Shown here: one piece after another, positions 23,072-34,814 of the stretch
How positions within the stretch are numbered: position 1 is the first letter of the stretch
Layout of the letters: every line of letters starts with the position of its first letter
Source of the DNA: Aurifilum marmelostoma
Lineage: Eukaryota; Ascomycota; Sordariomycetes; Diaporthales; Cryphonectriaceae
NCBI GenBank assembly: GCA_027559495.1
Contig: JAMXSV010000028.1
Location: 1,674,001 to 1,738,000 of the forward strand
Reading direction: 5' to 3'
DNA length: 64,000 nt
Notes under the pieces: model-generated
What the model saw: the letters and a program-made list of their open reading frames with translations, nothing else
Told to the model about the DNA's origin: nothing
Database searches by the model: none
Position numbers and translations under genes: made by a program

Positions 23072-23469
23072 AGAAATGAAAAAAAGGAAAGAGAATAGTG
23101 CTCCGAGACTTCAAATATCACATGCTGCAAGGGAAAAAGCTTCAAGTACTACTAGATAGATTCAGTACTGGATTATAATACTATAAACATCCGCCTCTGT
23201 TCCCCGACAATTCGAATCATGTTCTACAGCTGGACGTGTCGCGGTGGTGGATCCCGCCCTGCCGGCCTAAGTGCTCCACGCTCGCGGGGCAGCTAAAACT
23301 TTCAATTCTTGGAGGGGCACATTCCAGGACGTACTCACCACCTGCGTTCCTGCCCTTGTTGCCGACAATACACATTATCGCTATCTCGACTTTTGCAAGC
23401 CTCGTACGCAGAGCAGAGGGCCCGTCGATCTCGTTGAGACCTTCCACCCACGTCCACACAGTCCTCGTC

Positions 23470-24269
23470 ATGGCGTCCTCCTCCGCCTCCATGTGCCGTA
23501 TCGTCGTGATGGCCAGCGGCAGCGGTAGCAACTTTCAGGCACTCCTCGACGGCCTGTCATCGCAAACTATCCGCAACGCCCAGATCGTCCGCCTCTTTGT
23601 CAACAGGAAGACCGCCTACGCCGTCACCCGCGCCGAGAAGGCCGGCGTGCCCTCTGAATACTTCAACATGGTCTCGGGTGGATTCCAGGCCAAGGGGGAG
23701 AGGGATCCCGAGAGGCTGAGGGAGGCGAGGACGAGATACGACGCCGCGCTGGCCGAGAAGGTGCTGGCCGAGCATCCAGACCTGGTGGTGCTCGCGGGCT
23801 GGATGCACGTCTTCACCGAGGGATTCCTGAAGCCTGTCGCCGAGAAGGGCGTGAGGGTCATCAACCTGCACCCTGCCCTGCCGGGTGAGTTCACTAGCCC
23901 CCAATTCTCGCGGTACCCACGGCCACGCAACATCGTGACCCTCCTCTCACCTCCCTTTCCGGGCCATTATGTGTTACTGACTTGCCTATTCATGCTGCAG
24001 GCCGATACGACGGAGCTGGCGCAATTGAGCGCGCATACCAGGACTTTCAGGCCGGCACGCTCGAGAATAACCAGACCGGGATCATGATTCACTATGTGAT
24101 CGCCGAGGTTGACAGAGGCGAGCCCATCATGACGAAAGTGATCGAGTGCAGGGAGGGCGAGACCCTGCATGACCTTGAGCAGAGGATACACTCCCACGAA
24201 CACGAGCTCCTCGTGGCGGCGACTGCCAAGATCGTGGGCGAGATCCTGGAGGAGAGGACGAGGAGCTGA
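23470..24269 (+). CDS. ADE8: Phosphoribosylglycinamide formyltransferase (GAR transformylase)
   Basis: Third step of de novo purine synthesis: transfers a formyl group from 10-formyl-tetrahydrofolate to GAR. Exons 23470-23884 and 24001-24269 (GTGAGT donor, CTGCAG acceptor, intron 116 nt, G|GC = Gly) give 227 residues. The start is chosen so that the conserved N terminus RIVVMASGSGSNFQALL follows within a few residues. Catalytic landmarks are INLHPALPG (Asn132 and His134, equivalent to E. coli Asn106 and His108) and HYVIAEVDRGEPI with the catalytic Asp. It is monofunctional, as in yeast, whereas animals fuse this enzyme with others. The frame stays open in phase for 78 codons upstream, beginning with an ATG at 23236, so a longer form cannot be ruled out. 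Confidence 0.95.
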
Positions 24270-26125
24270 ACATGTTGTGTCCCTTGGGCACAGTGTCACA
24301 CATCGCCCCTCCGAATCACTTCTCTAGGGGCAGCCGTTTTGCACCCATAGTAATATCTCTTGAAACGAAGCTGGCGTCTCTCGGGACCAGGATGGACCGA
24401 GCATGCAACGTACGATGGCGATGGGACGCCCCTCGCTGTGTTGTATCGCTTTGACGCTTGCGCGCTTATACTTGGGGCTCGGCAAATATCACTCACAGAC
24501 GGTGGTCCCGAGGAGGGGGAGGGGGGTTCCAGGAGGCTTGGCTTGCAGGCGATCTTGCTGTCGGTGGAGCGAGGACGATCTCCATCTGGAGCGAGCAGTA
24601 TGACGTTTCTGACAGCCGGCAGGCAATCGTGGCAGGTTCAAGCACAGGTCAAAGGCTCTGCAGAATGGCATTCACAGTGTCACTTCATCATCATCATCAC
24701 CTGCACAAAGAACGACAGCGAGGCAGCAGAAACGCCCTCGACCTTTCCAATGCCGACTTGATATTGGATCCTGGCAGCAGAGATAGAATTTCGAAATATG
24801 GTCAGACTTGCCTCAGCCAAGAGAACACTATGCTACCGACCGGGATGTGCTCTCATAGGTCAGAAGCATGCAAGTGAGTACACTTTGTTACATTGCCGCA
24901 CTGGGAGTGTAAGCACGTCTTGTGCCTGCAAGAGAGAGGTGTGCTGTGGTAGCATCGTGGCCCTATTCATGGGTGGTAAGGGATCTACCCAGGCTGTGAG
25001 TCGGATCCGAATTATTATCATTCATAGATCAGCGACACGAAGGCCAAGCCCATACGGCGGGTCCGACAGATCTCGTCCAGAGTATTCTCCGGCTTCTATT
25101 AGTCAGGGGATGCTTCTTGTGTAAGAGACTGAGAACAGAGGGCACCCCGCATATGCACGAGCTGGACGATTCAGACAGATCGACAAGCTCCTCGCAACCT
25201 CTGGCGCTGGTGGCTCTTGTCGGCACTTCACCGCTCAGCTGCTGTGGCCTGAAGACGCACGGTTCGTTTTGGGAATACCGGTGCCGAACGCACAGTCAAA
25301 GTTGCAGTGAAGCATGAAGGGCATCATCTCATGTGTAACAAGGCACATTTTGCTCCTGAACAACTGTACAAGAGTCTCATCTGCCGAGATTCTGTGGACC
25401 GATTTGTTCGCTTCAGGGTTCAGCTGCACGTCATCTCTTCTGTTGTGCCCCCCCCCGACTGCTATCTATCAACCAAGCAAAGGCATCCTCTGGCTACCTT
25501 GGAAAAAAATTGGATGACTCCTAGTCGTAAAGGCCAGCAGATTTCGTTTCTGGTCAACTTTTGAGGGTTCCCACAATTCTCGTAGACTCTTGGCAGAAAT
25601 AAAAGGAAATAGAAAATTGAAATACTGGAGATCCGTCATCAAAAAATTAACTACTACTCATCCATGTATGAACACTAAGTACCCTGCTTTTTACAATCAA
25701 GTTCATCTTGTGGTGCATTAGTGCGTTGTTGGCGAGGCTGCCAAGGTGCGTTGCTTTCGTTGGCAGAATCCTCAATTTATCGAACTCTAACCAAGTAGTG
25801 CCGAAACACACTCCCGCCCAGACAAAGACACTACGACCGTGACCTTCCCTAGGCACCTTGGTCAATTTCTTTTCCTTAACGAGCTCTGGGCAGACAATTG
25901 ATTGGGTAAAGCAACACCATCGTGGTGGTGTCCGTTACCCAAAAAACTCGCTGTCCGCTGGGTTTGGGTGATAAAGAAGAACCGCCTTCTCCCTCCAGGC
26001 TCGTCAGTTGTCATAACAATTCGTCTAGTCTCTTTCACAAGAATCTTATCACCGTTGACCATCACGCCTTCCTCCCTTCTCCCGAGCGGGTCGCACAGAC
26101 GGCACGCTAACAGCCCGCGCTGAAG
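24270..26125. other. Intergenic between ADE8 and the CDF transporter
   Basis: About 1.9 kb: ADE8 3' flank, then the CDF promoter and leader. Small open frames only, none recognised. CATCATCATCATC near 24688-24700 is the only short repeat noted. Confidence 0.55.
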
Positions 26126-28095
26126 ATGACATCGCCGTCCCACCCGCGGCCGCTTCTGCTGGACCAAGAGTCCAACAACCCCATGACATCCAAAGGCCAC
26201 GGCGCACTGTCAAACCTGATCAGAACGCGGTCCAATGTGTCCATGAATAGCCTATCCTGGAGGCATTCCTCTGATGAGGAGGAGGCGTTGATATCTCCCT
26301 CGTACCACGACTGGACGGCCTTCCGGCGGAGAAACAGCCTACAGCAGGGCCCCCTCGAGGATGGCGAGTACCTGGAGCGTCGGTCAGCCGCAGAGGAGCG
26401 TCGCCTGGTCGAGCTACTTCAGGAGCCCCATATGCGCTCCATGCGGCTGATAGGATATCCCAATACCCGCTATCAGTGGGCGAGATACTGGAAGACGGAC
26501 GAGCAGCTCCAGAACATCAAGTCGAGGCGCCTCCGCGAGTACTACGAGAGGACAAACTATCTCATCCAGCAGTATGTCTTTATAGACAAGCTCCTGGACT
26601 CGTCACTGCCCCACGATCTCCTGAACGAGTACAATAATATGCCTGCATCGGCCTTCCGCCGGGGGGTGGAGGTCCCTCAGACTATCGCGGAGGAGCCCTC
26701 GAGGCCGTCATCCAAAAGCCGACCAATCTCGAGTTCTGCCAGCGGCGCGGGCTCGGGCTCGGGCTCGGGCTCAGGCTCCAAGCCTTCTTCTGGCTATGGA
26801 ACCATGGCCAAGAAGGTGAAACGGACGCCCAAGGACATCTACCGACCAACCCACTCATCACCTCTCATCTCTGCCGAGACCTCACAGGACGGAGAAGTCG
26901 ATGAGGACGACGACGAGGCGAAACCCGAGATCCCTCTATACGAGGACGACGATGTGGATAGTGGTGCCAAGGTTGTCACTGTAGCCATCTATGTCAACTT
27001 CGCGGCCAATGCGATTCTCCTACTGGGCAAGATCGCCGTCATCATCTCGGTTCCTAGCGTCTCGGTGCTGGCGAGCTTGGTTGATGCCGCGCTGGACTTC
27101 CTCTCGACGGTCATCGTCTGGACGACCACCACGCTCATCGCGCGCCAGGACCAGTACCGCTATCCTGTGGGCCGAAGACGGCTGGAGCCCGTGGGTGTGC
27201 TCGTCTTCTCGACCATCATGATCACCTCCTTCGTCCAGGTAGCCATCGAGGCCGTCTCGAAGCTTGCATCCAGCGATCACAATGTTATCCAGCTCACGGC
27301 CTCTGCAATTGGTATCATGCTGTCAACAATTGTCATCAAGGGGTTGTGCTGGTTTTGGTGCCGGTTGATCAAGAACTCTAGCGTCCAGGCTTTGGTGAGT
27401 CTCAACATATTTTACTTGTATATACAACTGGACTGTCTCGGGCCGTATTTCTTGTCACACAGTTGTTCCGCCACGAAAAACTAGTCCATCCCCCACCTTT
27501 CTTCATTGAGGTACCTATCTAACAAATCCTATAGGCCGACGATGCTATGACGGATATGATCTTTAATGCCGGCTCAATAGCATTTCCAATTGTCGGTTTC
27601 TACGCGCGGATATGGTGGCTTGACCCGCTAGGCGGTCTGCTCTTGTCGATGGTCGTCATTTTCAACTGGTCGCGCAGCGCCAGCGAACACATCAAAAATC
27701 TGTGTGGCTTCAGTGCGAGCGCAGACCAGAGAAATATTTTGTTGTATCTGACGATGCGCTTCGCCAAGACCATCAAGCAGATCCAGGGGTTGCAGGCGTA
27801 TCATGCTGGTGACAAGCTGAATGTTGAGGTGGATATCGTGCTGGATGCGAGCACCTCTCTCAAAGACAGCCATGACCTTAGGTGAGTTGGTTGGCCTTCT
27901 CTTCGCTGTCTCTCCCCCCGCCCCCACCCCCTCCTGTCTGTCCGTCTGTCTCTCTATGACTAATTAATGATTGTTTGCAACAGCGAGAGTCTACAATATG
28001 TCCTCGAGTCAGTGCCCATCGTGGACAGGGCGTTTGTCCATGTTGATTACGCCAGTTACAACCTGCCCACGCACATGGAACAGCAGTCTGGCTGA
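26126..28095 (+). CDS. Cation diffusion facilitator, Mn-type (DxxxD) metal/proton exchanger
   Basis: Membrane exporter moving divalent metal, probably Mn2+, out of the cytosol or into organelles. Three exons: 26126-27394, 27535-27881 and 27984-28095, all with GTGAGT donors and ATAG/ACAG acceptors; 575 residues. Residues 1 to about 280 form a long cytosolic N terminus with an Arg/Glu-rich part, a (GS)n linker and an acidic stretch. The transmembrane part starts at VVTVAIYVNFAANAILLLGK. The paired metal motifs are DAALD in SLVDAALDFLS (helix 2) and DAMTD in ADDAMTDMIFN (helix 5). DxxxD in both is the mark of the Mn subgroup, whereas Zn transporters have HxxxD. The C-terminal cytosolic ferredoxin-like domain includes YHAGDKLNVEVDIVLD and ends LPTHMEQQSG, similar to other fungal members. 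The cellular membrane cannot be told from sequence. Confidence 0.93.
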
Positions 28096-28683
28096 TCAAA
28101 AATCACCACGACGCGCAGGCAATGGTCGCTTGTATATTGGAGCAGTTATTCGTGTCATCAAATACCAAGATTACCAGGAGAATTGCGGAGGTAGCCAAGA
28201 AGACAAGGGGCTTCTCTTGATAAGTGCTAAATGTTGTGGATTCCGTCAATTTCTCTCTTTTACCATACACTACAGGAGGAAAGGAGAAATGGTGCGGGGA
28301 CTGCACCGTCGAATATACGCAAATTCTTGAGGCAGGAGCGAAGGATAGGCATCTCTTGCGGAAGGTGCCTGGTCATACCGGTTCGACTTGTGCAATGGCA
28401 GGTGCTGGTGCACAAAGAGATGGCCAGTGTATGTCATCCCTTCCTTCCTCGCCGTCACAATTAGATCTTGCAAGCTCCTGCCTCTCAACCACGCCGTCAT
28501 GAGGTCTTCTGATCCTCTTATAGCTCCACACACTGCTACAAAGTGGACTGGCAATCTGCTCTTCGGAAGAAGCATCATTCACATTCCTTTTAGCACATTC
28601 ACTGCCTTCTGATGCCCACAGCTTCTACCTGCATTTCTTATTCTGACACCTTCTTTTGTTGGTCCACGCATGATAACTTAGAT
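28096..28683. other. Intergenic between CDF transporter and MutL homologue
   Basis: 588 bases, transporter 3' UTR and MutL promoter. No conserved coding. An in-frame ATG at 28612 would add 24 residues to the MutL protein but is not conserved in type. Confidence 0.6.
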
Positions 28684-31486
28684 ATGACCATCAACTCACT
28701 AGCAGAAGAGACGGTCCGTCAATTGGGCTCAGCGACTGTCATTACGACACCTGTGGATCTGGTCAAGGAGCTCCTTGAGAACGCAATTGATGCCGATGCC
28801 ACGTCAGTCGAGGTTCGTGTCTCGCCAGACACCATAGATAGGATTGAAGTACGAGATGATGGCACCGGTATCTGCCAGGACGACTGGAGTTGCCTCGGCC
28901 GTCCGGGCCACACCAGCAAAATAGCCTCACTTGACGACCTGCGGGAACTCGGCGGCACCACACTCGGCTTCCGGGGCCAGGCTCTGGCGAGTGCGAATAC
29001 GCTCGGGAAGGTCAATATCACCACGAGGACCGCGAAGAATTCGACTGCGATGTCGTTGAAGCTTTTGTTCGGTATAGGTGGTGTGGAGAGCCAGCACCGC
29101 ATTTCTGCTCCAGTGGGCACGACTGTGAGCGTCAGGAGACTTTTCTTTTGCCTCCCTGTCCGCGAAAGGGTCGCCATCAAGGATACTTCGAAGAGCATTA
29201 CAAAGATCAAGCAACTGCTCTACACATATGCACTGGCCAGGCCGCAGCTCCGCTTGTCCTTCAAGGTACTGGGAGAGGGAAATCGGCAGTCATGGAGCTA
29301 CTCTCCACGCGCTCATGCTACAGTCAGGGAAGCCGTCGTTCAGATTTTTGGCGCGGAGCTCATGTCTCGGTGTCTCATCAACACGGCCTGCAGTAACCCA
29401 GGTGACAAAGACAATACCTCTGAGCACGAGAAGGAGAAGTTGGCGATCGAGGCTGTCCTCCCAAAGCCAGGATCGGATTTTTCCAAGATGGCGAAAGGGG
29501 CGTTCTTCTCTGTCGACTCTCGCCCCGTGTCAGCTCAGCTCGGGACCATGAAAAGGCTGCTTGCGTCTTTCACAGGCCATCTCTCAAACACCATGGACAG
29601 GGCTCATGTCCATAAGCCCCTGAAAGATCCGTTCATCTGCGTCAATATCCGGTGTTCATCTGGAGCTTATGATCTCAATGTTGAACCATCGAAGAACGAG
29701 GTTTTATTTGCAAGTGAGTCTGGGTTGATGAACTTGTTTGAACGCCTCTGCTCCGATGCGTACCAGGCAGAAGCTCCCTTGGATCCGCTGATGAGCATTG
29801 GCAAGAGACGACTCTGTCGAACCCAAAATTGGACACCGCCACCAAGTAGCGACAGGTCCGAGGGGCCCGAGTCCACATCACTGCCTTTTAGGACATTGCA
29901 GACGTCTGTACAGCGCAGCTCAAGCCCTACACCCAGACAGACCGGAAGGGATCTATTTTCAGCAAACGCGCCTGATGGCGTCGGGCTACCACAAGAAATT
30001 CGGACAGGGCACGATCATCCAGGTCAATCGTCAGTGTTACCAACCAAGGGGAAGACCTCAAACCACAAGACCTCCAAGCTCGATGGCACACAAGCAGGCG
30101 CACAGGACACACTGCTCAATGTCATGGGTGGGCAAGCTTCCGCACCAGTTCTACGACACTGTCCGGCTGCAAGGCCTCAACCGGGTAGGCGAGGGTGTGT
30201 CGTCGACATGTTAGCAGACCCCAACGACATATCATCCGATGAAGAAGCCGAGATCATAGCCGCTCAATTCCGGAGCAAGAAAGAGATCAACTCACAGGCA
30301 GGCGAGGAAGAATCAAACTCGAAAGAGGGACTGAATCCCTGGACAATTGCCCAGATGACAGCGTCTTTTCGGCAATCAATGGATCAACGCGGGCTCCCAG
30401 GGACCGCTTCCCAGGCTTCGACTCCGGCTCAGCATATGGAGGCCGCCTGTATGCCTCGGAAGACATTGGGCGGTGACCTACCCGTCTTGCGACCACACAG
30501 CGGGGCGCCGGGGGATCTGGATTCGCCTCGCACTGCAAGACTGCACATAGGGCACGGAGGTCCTCTAGAGCTGCCGCTGTCCGAATTCTCGCGTCCCAAT
30601 CCGTGTGGTGCACCTCCATTCAATGACACGCTGCGATTGATCCCCACGCATCTTCAAGCCAATACCAGCGACATATTCCCGGTCTTGAGATCCAACAGCA
30701 ACGACGCTGTGGAGGGCATAGATCGAGATAAACCTTCGCGCAATAAATTGGCCACCGGGGGGGGCAAGAGCGTCACAGATCGGCAAACTTCGAAAGCGGC
30801 TGCAAACCGATGACGTTTCAACCAGGTCTAACCCACCATACCGGAAACCAAGAAGGTCAAACGCCGACAAGGAAAACTTGACGGCCGTGAACCGTGAAAT
30901 AGTCGACAAATACATGATAACCCACATCGACAATCACGTTTTCGCTGAGTATGGGCTGGGGGGAAGGCAAAGACTACTGCAGATTCCCCACTCGCCTGTC
31001 CTTGTCCATAACAGGGTGCGGGCTCATATAGAAGAGGATGCAGTCACGTCACAGCCAGGTCCGTCCCAAGAAAGCAAGAATTGGCCCGAGGGATACACGC
31101 GTACGCATCTGGTGAGGAGGCAGCGCGGAGAAGAGGACCACCAAGGAGCAGGCCGCCAACCACGCAAGAGAACTAAGACCGACATGCTTCCATTGGAAAC
31201 AGTTCACAAGAGACAAGAGATACAGCACCTCGTGCTGACTGTCAAGCTGGATTTGGGGGACTTCACGCGACAAATCGTCGGCTGTACGAGCCCAGACGAC
31301 AGATTCGATGCGAAGTGCCGCATACAGACCAAATTGAGCGACGGTATGAGCTTAGACGACGTGGCTGACATCGAGATGAGGCTCCGGAGAATTCTAGCCG
31401 GCTGGACTGAGAAGATCCTGGGAGAGGACACGGAAATAGAGCTCAGTCTTCGCAGCCAGGTGAAGGGTAAATCAGTTGCCCCTTGA
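28684..31486 (+). CDS. MutL-family mismatch-repair ATPase, Mlh2/PMS1-like, frame broken once
   Basis: GHKL ATPase of the MutL family. The N-terminal motifs are ELLENAIDA (motif I, Glu and Asn), EVRDDGTGI (motif II, DxGxG), GHTSKIASLDDL and TLGFRGQAL (motif III, with Gln where most members have Glu), and VGTTVSVRRLF. The second N-terminal subdomain is covered by KGAFFSVDSRPVS and YDLNVEPSKNEVLF. The start VITTPVDLVKELLENAIDA resembles yeast Mlh2 rather than Mlh1, Pms1 or Mlh3, which have AGEVxxxP-like sequence there. No DQHAxxERxxxE endonuclease motif is seen in the C-terminal part, which fits Mlh2; Mlh2 pairs with Mlh1 and modulates gene-conversion tract length and repair. The frame shifts in the run of eight G at 30757-30764. 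Seven would join the N-terminal part to a continuous frame ending at 31486 (about 933 residues). Family assignment is strong; the Mlh2 paralogue is an inference. Confidence 0.85.
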
Positions 31487-34400
31487 CGGCGCAGCTGTCG
31501 AAGCACAGGCAGCTTAAGAGGAAGTTTCCCCCCAGAAAATGCAAGTTTAGAGGCAGGGTACGCCACCATGAGGGTGCACTCACACACCTACACCTACATG
31601 CAAAGACCTTGTAGGAAATTTTGAGGAGATACTTGCCGATTTTTTGCAATGATGGGCTATGCGTCGTGTGGCTCTAATCTGCATGTAACGGTCTGATCAT
31701 CAGGCTGCTAGCTATATCTAGATATGAGCGAGCGTCTCTGCCGGGGATCTGGAGGATCAAAAATGATACCTTGGCGGATTCAAGATATCGTTGGTGTTCA
31801 CACCGTGAAGCAAACAATGCAAGCATGACGAGCTCACCGTAAGCGCTGAATCCGTCCTACTCCCATATCGGGTATAGGAGAGGCAGCGTCAGGCCTAGAT
31901 GGTGACCAGCTAATGGGAGCGACAGAAATCTCGTATTGTCCCTGCAACGACGCTACTATGCAGGAGAACAAGGCCTTTCAACAGACCAGTAAGAGGCCAC
32001 CACATCCCTCAAACCAAAAAATCGATAAGGCCCGGAACTTGTTTGCCTAGGGACGTCGGAGATCGGCAGACGATATTTTTTGCGCACCCGCTTCTTTCTT
32101 TTTTCTTTTCCCTTTCTTTTTCCACTCCTTCTTCGATAGGCCATGGAAGAAGGGTGGTGACTCGGTCCGGGGGGCAGTGACGACAGTCCCGGATAGCGGG
32201 GCCATCGACGTTACATTTCCCACTTGTGTATAGTTTATAATCTTTATGCGAACTGTATATTACGTCTACTATGGCTATCAATTGCTATCCGGCGATGAGC
32301 ACCACGCATGTAAGTCTCCTCTTCTCAAATGGTCTTGAGGCAGTGCCATGAGCGCAGGTCGCAATTGAGTGAGAGTGAGTCAATGCCTTGGCAAGTCTGT
32401 GAACCGCGAATCTAGAAAAAAAAAGGAAGAACCGAAAAGAGTAAAACAAGGTTCTTCTGAAAATAGAAATTCCCTTGCATGGGACACCAAGCTATCAAGA
32501 AAAGCCACTTGGACATTTACCAGTCAACGTGGAAGAGATCGGCAGGCGTCGTGGTGGAACGTTCCGAAAAGTTGCAGACTAGGCCCCTGATTTGTCCTGG
32601 ATCCCGTCGTCGTTCGTGCCTTGGCCGGCGAGGTCGCATAGCCGACGCAAGATCATCAATGGGGTTGGAATTGTGAAGGGGAGAGGGGAAAGATGGGTGG
32701 CACAGGTACGGCAAATGTCATGCTAATGTCGTATCACAGCAGAAGGTGTGTGTTAGACCAGCATCTTGCATTGGTCGACAGTGGGATTTCTCCCCCTACC
32801 GCCACATGACGATGATGTGTCGAGCACCACCAGTGAGCCTTTCGGGTGATACTATGGACAACTGTGCCCGAGAGCACAGCCTCATATTTTGCGGCTCGGC
32901 TGTGGGTGATCCTGCAGGATATCCCACCGAATTGGTCCCTTCCTTAATAAATAGACACTCCTTCTCTTCGCGGCTTCTCCTCGCCAGTTGCTTGTGACGA
33001 AGAGTGCCGGGTGATAGGCTGTCCTCCCAGCACTGTTCATTTGTTGATTGAGACGGCACCATCGACTGTATGGGCTGAAGTGTGTTTGAAGGATGTATCG
33101 GCGACAACGGTCGAACCAGACTCCTGCCGTGGTGTGTGACGTGTACTGGTCTTCCTGTGATAAGGACGATCAGGCCTGGTGTGAGAGCACGGATTCAGCG
33201 TGATTATCAGGATAGCGGTCGACGAGGAAACATGCCGTTGTCAAGTGAGAAGAAGGAACAGGAAATCTTGACAAAACTTATCCACACCCAGACGGGCTGT
33301 TGTCATGTTGGTAAGCCTGTTCTGCCATGTGGTCTGTTATTGGATCCGAGCATAAGTCTCACCCAATCATCCTCTCGAGCACAAGGCGACGCCGACTGGG
33401 ACACTGCTGCACTGAACCTCCTCCTGGTCATGCTGAATCTACAACTAGTCGACTGAGAGAGATCCGATCTTATCTCGTATTTGTTTTTGGTATTGTGTTG
33501 TCTCTGTTTGTTTCATCTTTGGGAGGGACCGTCCCCTCAAGTTCAGAACCGCCCACTTTGTGTTGACGGATTGGGTCTGTGAGCCCTGTCAGCGCTTGTC
33601 GTGTTGGGAAAGGGTGTGCTGGCAGCGTCCCGCCAACTCCTTCGTTTCAGTAACCCAGGCGTGCCCAGGTCTCCACCCGACAGGGTCGCGACGGGTCACA
33701 GCGGGTAGGTGGAGACGCTGCAGCACTGTGGCCCACCCCCTGTCGCGGCGTGCCCAAAGCAAACAGACACCTAGCCCCCCCGGCTAGAAAGGAGTACAAA
33801 GGACTATGTAGAAACGAGCAGTTTCCAACCCGCTGGGCTGGGCAATACAGGGCCTGTAGCCCCACTGGCGTGGCGCTGATCCCGGTAACATGGAAGTTAT
33901 TCTCGACATTGAATGCCCATCCCAACCTTTTGATCCATCCCTTACCAAACCAATCCCTCCCGAATAATACACATACACACACACTCTCTCTCTCTAACAC
34001 TCGCACTACAGTACAACCATACACCACGCTCGGCTGCGAAAACGAGAGTCACGTCATCCCCCCCTCCCAAAGAGACCTGACCAGTATAGCAAACAGCTCA
34101 GCAAAACTGTGTACCTGACCAGCGCACAAGAACCTGAGAACCCTGTCCAATCAACCGCGCGATCTCGCATTCCGTGGGTGGCACTTTCGACCCCTCTTGA
34201 TAACAGAGGGTGGCCGAAGCAGTCGCGACGCTGCTCTTGACCTGTCGCCCGTCCCGCTCTCCCAAAACTTTCGACTACAGGCGGCAGGGTGTTCGCTGGC
34301 GACCAGGTCATTAGCAACCGCCGTTTTCGAACGACCGAGGAGCTTCCTTCCTTCAGCGCTTTCCCAAATCCAACCTGCGTCCTCGTAACATCGCAAACCG

Positions 34401-34814
34401 CAGCCTCAGCCGAGCGACTCCCACAAGATGCCCATCATCTGACAGGACCTGCCCCATTCCCTCGTCGATCACGGAAGATCAATCTCTCTCGCTTCTGCCA
34501 ATCGCGTCTACTGTTCGATCATGCGCCTGCTCGGTGCGATTTCTTCACCAGAGACAAAGTTTGACACAGCTTGGGCTCGCCTTGGAGAACATGATGCCAG
34601 GTCGATGATCTCGAGGCCGACAGAGGCTGTCGAACGGAATCCCAGCTGGGACAAAATGGTCTGGAAACAACAGCCGAGGAGAGCCGTGGGCATAGGAGCC
34701 CATGGTGAACCTGCGAGAGAATATGATACCAGCGGCGCCTTGGACGATGACGACGCTTTCAACACAGCGAGGTATCGAGACAGTGGGAGGACCATCTCCT
34801 CGACCTATCATATC
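31487..34814. other. Intergenic between MutL homologue and TRP/FLC-like gene
   Basis: About 3.3 kb. No recognisable gene. A CA/CT repeat (33975-33995) lies in the promoter-proximal part, which is pyrimidine-rich near 33890-34060. From 34521 an open frame runs in phase into the next gene and could be an N-terminal extension or leader. Confidence 0.55.
33975..33995 (+). repeat. CA/CT microsatellite
   Basis: ACACAC followed directly by CTCTCTCTCT, upstream of the TRP/FLC-like gene. Confidence 0.75.

Larger units (their letters stand above)
16851..23469. other. 6.6 kb divergent intergenic region without a recognisable gene
   Basis: The longest gene-free stretch in the window, between a minus-strand gene start and the ADE8 start. 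It holds a 12-G run (17493-17504), a 14-G run (18163-18176) followed by purine-rich sequence to about 18360, a T run at 19231-19247, an AAT/GAT-type repeat near 22806-22825 and a TG/GA microsatellite pair (23014-23071). Open frames up to about 150 codons occur on both strands but read as random, strand-overlapping sequence. Long 5' leaders, a noncoding RNA or decayed repeats are possible; none can be shown from the sequence alone. Confidence 0.55.
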
